A stretch of DNA of 15,856 nucleotides from an uncultured Mycoplasmatota bacterium (lineage in GTDB: Bacteria > Bacillota_I > Bacilli_A > RF39 > UBA660). The DNA is taken from the NCBI GenBank assembly GCA_900546055.1, contig URBG01000027.1, forward strand, positions 1-15,856, in the 5' to 3' direction. Shown piece after piece: positions 13,905-15,856 of this stretch (positions are counted from its first letter, which is position 1; each line of letters begins with the position of its first letter). The position numbers and the translations under genes are program-made. Under the pieces are notes generated by a model. It did not search any database. It was given only the letters and a program-made list of their open reading frames with translations, and was not told the origin of the DNA.

Positions 13905-14321
13905 CTACTCCTTTATATAACCATTTTCTTTTAATTTTTCCACTGTTTTACTGTATTTAGCATTACCGTCGATACGATTATATGTATCTTTTTCTTTTCC
14001 ATCAGTTACAAAGATGGTAGTTGGAGTTCCGGAAAAAGCAAAATTTGAAGTAAGTTCGCTATTTTCTTCATCACTTAATTTAGAAATATCTAAATATTTA
14101 ATATCAACACCATATTTCTCTACTATCTTATTAACCGTTATTTTATAAGCTGAGCAGGCACTACATGTCTCTGAGCCAATAAATAAAACAAAGTCCTCTT
14201 TGTCATCTAACATTTTAGTTAAGTTACTATAACTAATTTCGTCATAGGTTTTTGGTCCACCGCAACCTGTTAAGAATAAAATTCCTAAAGCAGTTGCTAC
14301 CAACATTATTATCTTTCGCAT
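13905..14321 (-). CDS. Thioredoxin-fold lipoprotein with CSAC motif
   Basis: A 138-residue predicted lipoprotein. A signal peptide ends in LTGC, with C20 as the lipidated Cys. A thioredoxin-like domain follows: strand FVLFIGSETCSACSAYK with the redox pair C53-C56 (CSAC), strand IKYLDIS, and SGTPTTIFVTDGK with the cis-proline P100. All elements needed for thiol-disulfide exchange outside the membrane are present. It is translationally coupled to the AAA+ gene. The ribosome-binding site AGGTGA is preceded by TATAAT at 7 nt. Partner or substrate unknown; the nearby cysteine-rich prepilin-like protein is a speculative client. Confidence 0.85.
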   Translation of the reverse strand: MRKIIMLVATALGILFLTGCGGPKTYDEISYSNLTKMLDDKEDFVLFIGSETCSACSAYKITVNKIVEKYGVDIKYLDISKLSDEENSELTSNFAFSGTPTTIFVTDGKEKDTYNRIDGNAKYSKTVEKLKENGYIKE

Positions 14322-14338
14322 TTTATCACCTATTATTA

Positions 14339-14344
14339 ATTATA
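14339..14344 (-). promoter_or_regulatory. -10 element of the thioredoxin-lipoprotein/AAA+ operon
   Basis: TATAAT at 14344-14339 is followed by 7 nt and then AGGTG. The 17-bp-spaced -35 position falls in the T tract of the upstream terminator (TTTTTT), so the -35 is poor. Confidence 0.5.
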
Positions 14345-14370
14345 TAATAAATTTGGGTAAAAAAAAAGGT

Positions 14371-14393
14371 TTATAAGAAATTATTTCTTATAA
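14371..14393 (-). terminator. Terminator of the LysM gene
   Basis: TTATAAGAA (14371-14379) pairs with TTCTTATAA (14385-14393) around a 5-nt loop. A run of T follows on the minus strand (14368-14359). The LysM stop codon (14383-14381) lies in the loop, so the hairpin includes the end of the coding region. Confidence 0.85.
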
Positions 14394-14827
14394 ACTATTA
14401 ATTGATCTGGAACTAAATAAATAGTGTCATTTTGTTTAGCAATATTATCAGCGCTGGTTTTTAAATTTCTAATTACGCCGTTTAAGGAATCTCCTTCACC
14501 AGTAACATAGAAGCTTGTTCCTTGCCTTGGAATTAAAATTTCTTGTTCAGGATAAATATATTCGTTTTCTCCTAAACCATTTAATTTTAATAATTGATTA
14601 GGGTCTACATTAATTCTTCTAGCAATTTCATAAATCGTGTCACCTTTTTTGACGATATATCTATCAAAAAGGTTATCACCATTTGGAACAACGATATAGC
14701 TATTTGGTGTTAAAATAGCACTAATGTTTAAGCCGTTTAAGGTAGCTAAAACTTCAGGACTAACTCCTAGTCTACTGGCAACAGACGCTAAAGTATCACC
14801 GCTTTGAACTTCATATATTCTATACAT
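14381..14827 (-). CDS. Triple-LysM domain protein without a signal peptide
   Basis: A 148-residue protein made almost only of LysM modules. Module 1 is about 2-48 (YEVQSGDTLASVASRLGVSP, then LTPNSYIVVP). Module 2 is about 57-101 (YIVKKGDTIYEIARRINVDP, then IYPEQEILIP). Module 3 is degenerate, about 106-147 (FYVTGEGDSLNGVIRNLKTS, then LVPDQLIVY). LysM binds GlcNAc-containing glycans such as peptidoglycan. There is no signal peptide, membrane helix or lipobox. The start is firm: AGAGGTGA lies 5 nt before ATG. So the protein either stays in the cytosol or leaves by another route. No catalytic domain is present. Confidence 0.9.
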   Translation of the reverse strand: MYRIYEVQSGDTLASVASRLGVSPEVLATLNGLNISAILTPNSYIVVPNGDNLFDRYIVKKGDTIYEIARRINVDPNQLLKLNGLGENEYIYPEQEILIPRQGTSFYVTGEGDSLNGVIRNLKTSADNIAKQNDTIYLVPDQLIVYKK

Positions 14828-14844
14828 GTTTTCACCTCTAAAGC

Positions 14845-14873
14845 ATTATATGCTTTTAGTCTATTTCTGGGAA
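14845..14873 (-). promoter_or_regulatory. Promoter of the LysM gene, with inverted repeat over the -10
   Basis: TATAAT (14850-14845) lies 7 nt before the AGGTG ribosome-binding site. TTCCCA (14873-14868) is a moderate -35 at 17 bp. The -10 sits at the centre of an inverted repeat, AAAGCAT-TAT-ATGCTTT on the plus strand (14840-14856). Confidence 0.6.
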
Positions 14874-14876
14874 CTA

Positions 14877-15830
14877 TTAATTGGTTCCTGTCCAATTTAC
14901 TGTAGCATTTTTAGCTCCCCACGGAGCACCTGAAATTGTATTTATTTTTCTATCAATATTAATGGTTTTAACATTAGCACTTTCATTAATAGCATACTTT
15001 GCGATATTTTTGATGCTACTTGGGATATTTAAGGTTGTCGCCTTTAATTGCATTAAACTATCAGCTTCTAAAGTTTCAATCCCGGCTGGAAGAGTTAAAG
15101 TTTCAACGTTTAATCCCCTTAATGCATAATATACAATTGTCTTTATCGTGCCTGGTAAAACAAAATTACTGGGGCTTCGTCCGGCGTATGAGTTTAATGT
15201 TGTATAGTCTATAGTCCCATCACTTTTTCTGCCATAAACAAAGGCTTCATTTCCCGTAATACTATTTAAGGCAAATGCCCCTGACTCATAATTAATATTA
15301 TCTAAAGCAGGGAGTGATGTTAAATAGTTATTATAAAAAGCTCCTGTTCCTATATATGTTAGACTTGGTGGAAAAGAAAGTTGTTTAAGACTATTACTAG
15401 CAAAAGCTTCAGTTTTAATTACTTCTAATCTGTTTCCAAATTTTACGTTTGAAATATTGTTACCCCAAAAAGCATTACTTCCGATATAGGTAACAGTGTC
15501 AGGAATAACAACACTAGTTAATCCCTTATGATTGAAAACTTTATAACTATTCCATGCAGTATCGCCGATGGTCGTTACAGTTTTTCCTTTGATTTTTTCT
15601 GGGATCACAACATCGGATCCACAAGCTTGATCGTAATCAATAATTATTACAGCATTATCACCATTGTCAGCAGTGGTAAAACATTTATCTTTAATATTAT
15701 ATATGTTGGCTTTTACTAATAAAGTTAAATTAGCATTGAAAGCCGCATAGCCAGCAGTCATTATTAATAACAGACAGATAGATAAACCAATTATTAATCT
15801 AACTTGTTTTTTGTTTTTTCTTTTTCTCAT
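14877..15830 (-). CDS. Exported BspA-type leucine-rich-repeat protein
   Basis: A 317-residue protein with a basic start (MRKRKNKKQVR), a hydrophobic helix (about 11-30) and the segment AGYAAFNANLTL. That segment resembles the signal region of TasA/CalY-like proteins processed by SipW-type signal peptidases. The body carries BspA-type LRR_5 repeats of about 22-23 residues, such as LTSVVIPDTVTYIGSNAFWGN, LKQLSFPPSLTYIGTGAFYNN, IETLEADSLMQLKATTLNIPSSIKNI. C50 and C70 flank the entry strand and may pair. Such proteins are commonly exposed on gut Firmicutes and act in adhesion. The frame extends to ATG at 15842, but ATG at 15830 is chosen because GGTGA (15840-15836) is correctly spaced for it. A TATACT (15852-15847) at the window edge is probably its -10. 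No terminator was identified between this gene and the LysM gene. Confidence 0.85.
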   Translation of the reverse strand: MRKRKNKKQVRLIIGLSICLLLIMTAGYAAFNANLTLLVKANIYNIKDKCFTTADNGDNAVIIIDYDQACGSDVVIPEKIKGKTVTTIGDTAWNSYKVFNHKGLTSVVIPDTVTYIGSNAFWGNNISNVKFGNRLEVIKTEAFASNSLKQLSFPPSLTYIGTGAFYNNYLTSLPALDNINYESGAFALNSITGNEAFVYGRKSDGTIDYTTLNSYAGRSPSNFVLPGTIKTIVYYALRGLNVETLTLPAGIETLEADSLMQLKATTLNIPSSIKNIAKYAINESANVKTINIDRKINTISGAPWGAKNATVNWTGTN

Positions 15831-15846
15831 ATACTTCACCATTTAT

Positions 15847-15852
15847 AGTATA
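15847..15852 (-). promoter_or_regulatory. Probable -10 of the LRR gene at the window edge
   Basis: TATACT (15852-15847) lies 6 nt before the GGTGA ribosome-binding site. Any -35 is outside the window. Confidence 0.4.
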
Positions 15853-15856
15853 CCCC

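Overview
The window comes from a low-GC, walled relative of the Mollicutes within the Bacilli. The 16S rRNA 5' half reads like uncultured gut lineages of the RF39/Mollicutes-RF9 type. The protein set (CdaA/CdaR, NtdP, CtpA, TrmL, LysM, BspA-like LRR) is Firmicutes-like. This placement is from memory of signature sequences, not from a database search. Almost everything is on the minus strand; only a small DUF378 gene and a CaCA exchanger are on the plus strand. Every recognised gene ends in TAA or TAG, none in TGA.

Layout from left to right. Positions 1-543 hold the 5' third of a 16S rRNA gene (minus), with a boxA-bearing leader and three tandem promoters sharing one core (TTGACT-17-TATATT) spread over 678-903. 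Then come ntdP (963-1508), the S41 protease ctpA (1586-2887), a membrane-anchored degenerate thioredoxin-like protein with a Lys/Ser/Thr-rich tail (3017-3844) and a LolA-like lipoprotein (3896-4888). The plus-strand DUF378 and CaCA genes follow (5001-6265), meeting a DUF308 membrane protein (6277-6822) at a bidirectional terminator. The c-di-AMP pair cdaA-cdaR occupies 6935-9104, without the usual glmM after it. A 586-residue prepilin-like, Ig-repeat, cysteine-rich surface protein (9270-11030) follows. Then come an acidic membrane protein (11156-11737), trmL overlapping a second degenerate thioredoxin-like gene (11795-12812), a stand-alone ClpA/B-type AAA+ protein coupled to a CSAC thioredoxin lipoprotein (12897-14321), a triple-LysM protein (14381-14827) and an exported BspA-like LRR protein (14877-15830).

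The most striking observation is the promoter of the prepilin-like gene. A run of 11 G lies between a consensus -35 (TTGACA) and a -10 (TATATT), and with 11 G the spacer is exactly 17 bp. This is the classical design of a slipped-strand, phase-variable promoter, and it drives a predicted surface protein. A second theme is very compact expression signals: in four genes TATAAT sits exactly 7 nt before an RGGTG Shine-Dalgarno, and several stop codons lie inside terminator stems. A third is a cluster of envelope proteins with thioredoxin folds, two of them without the redox cysteines, one coupled to a solo AAA+ ATPase that has lost the usual pore-loop tyrosine.
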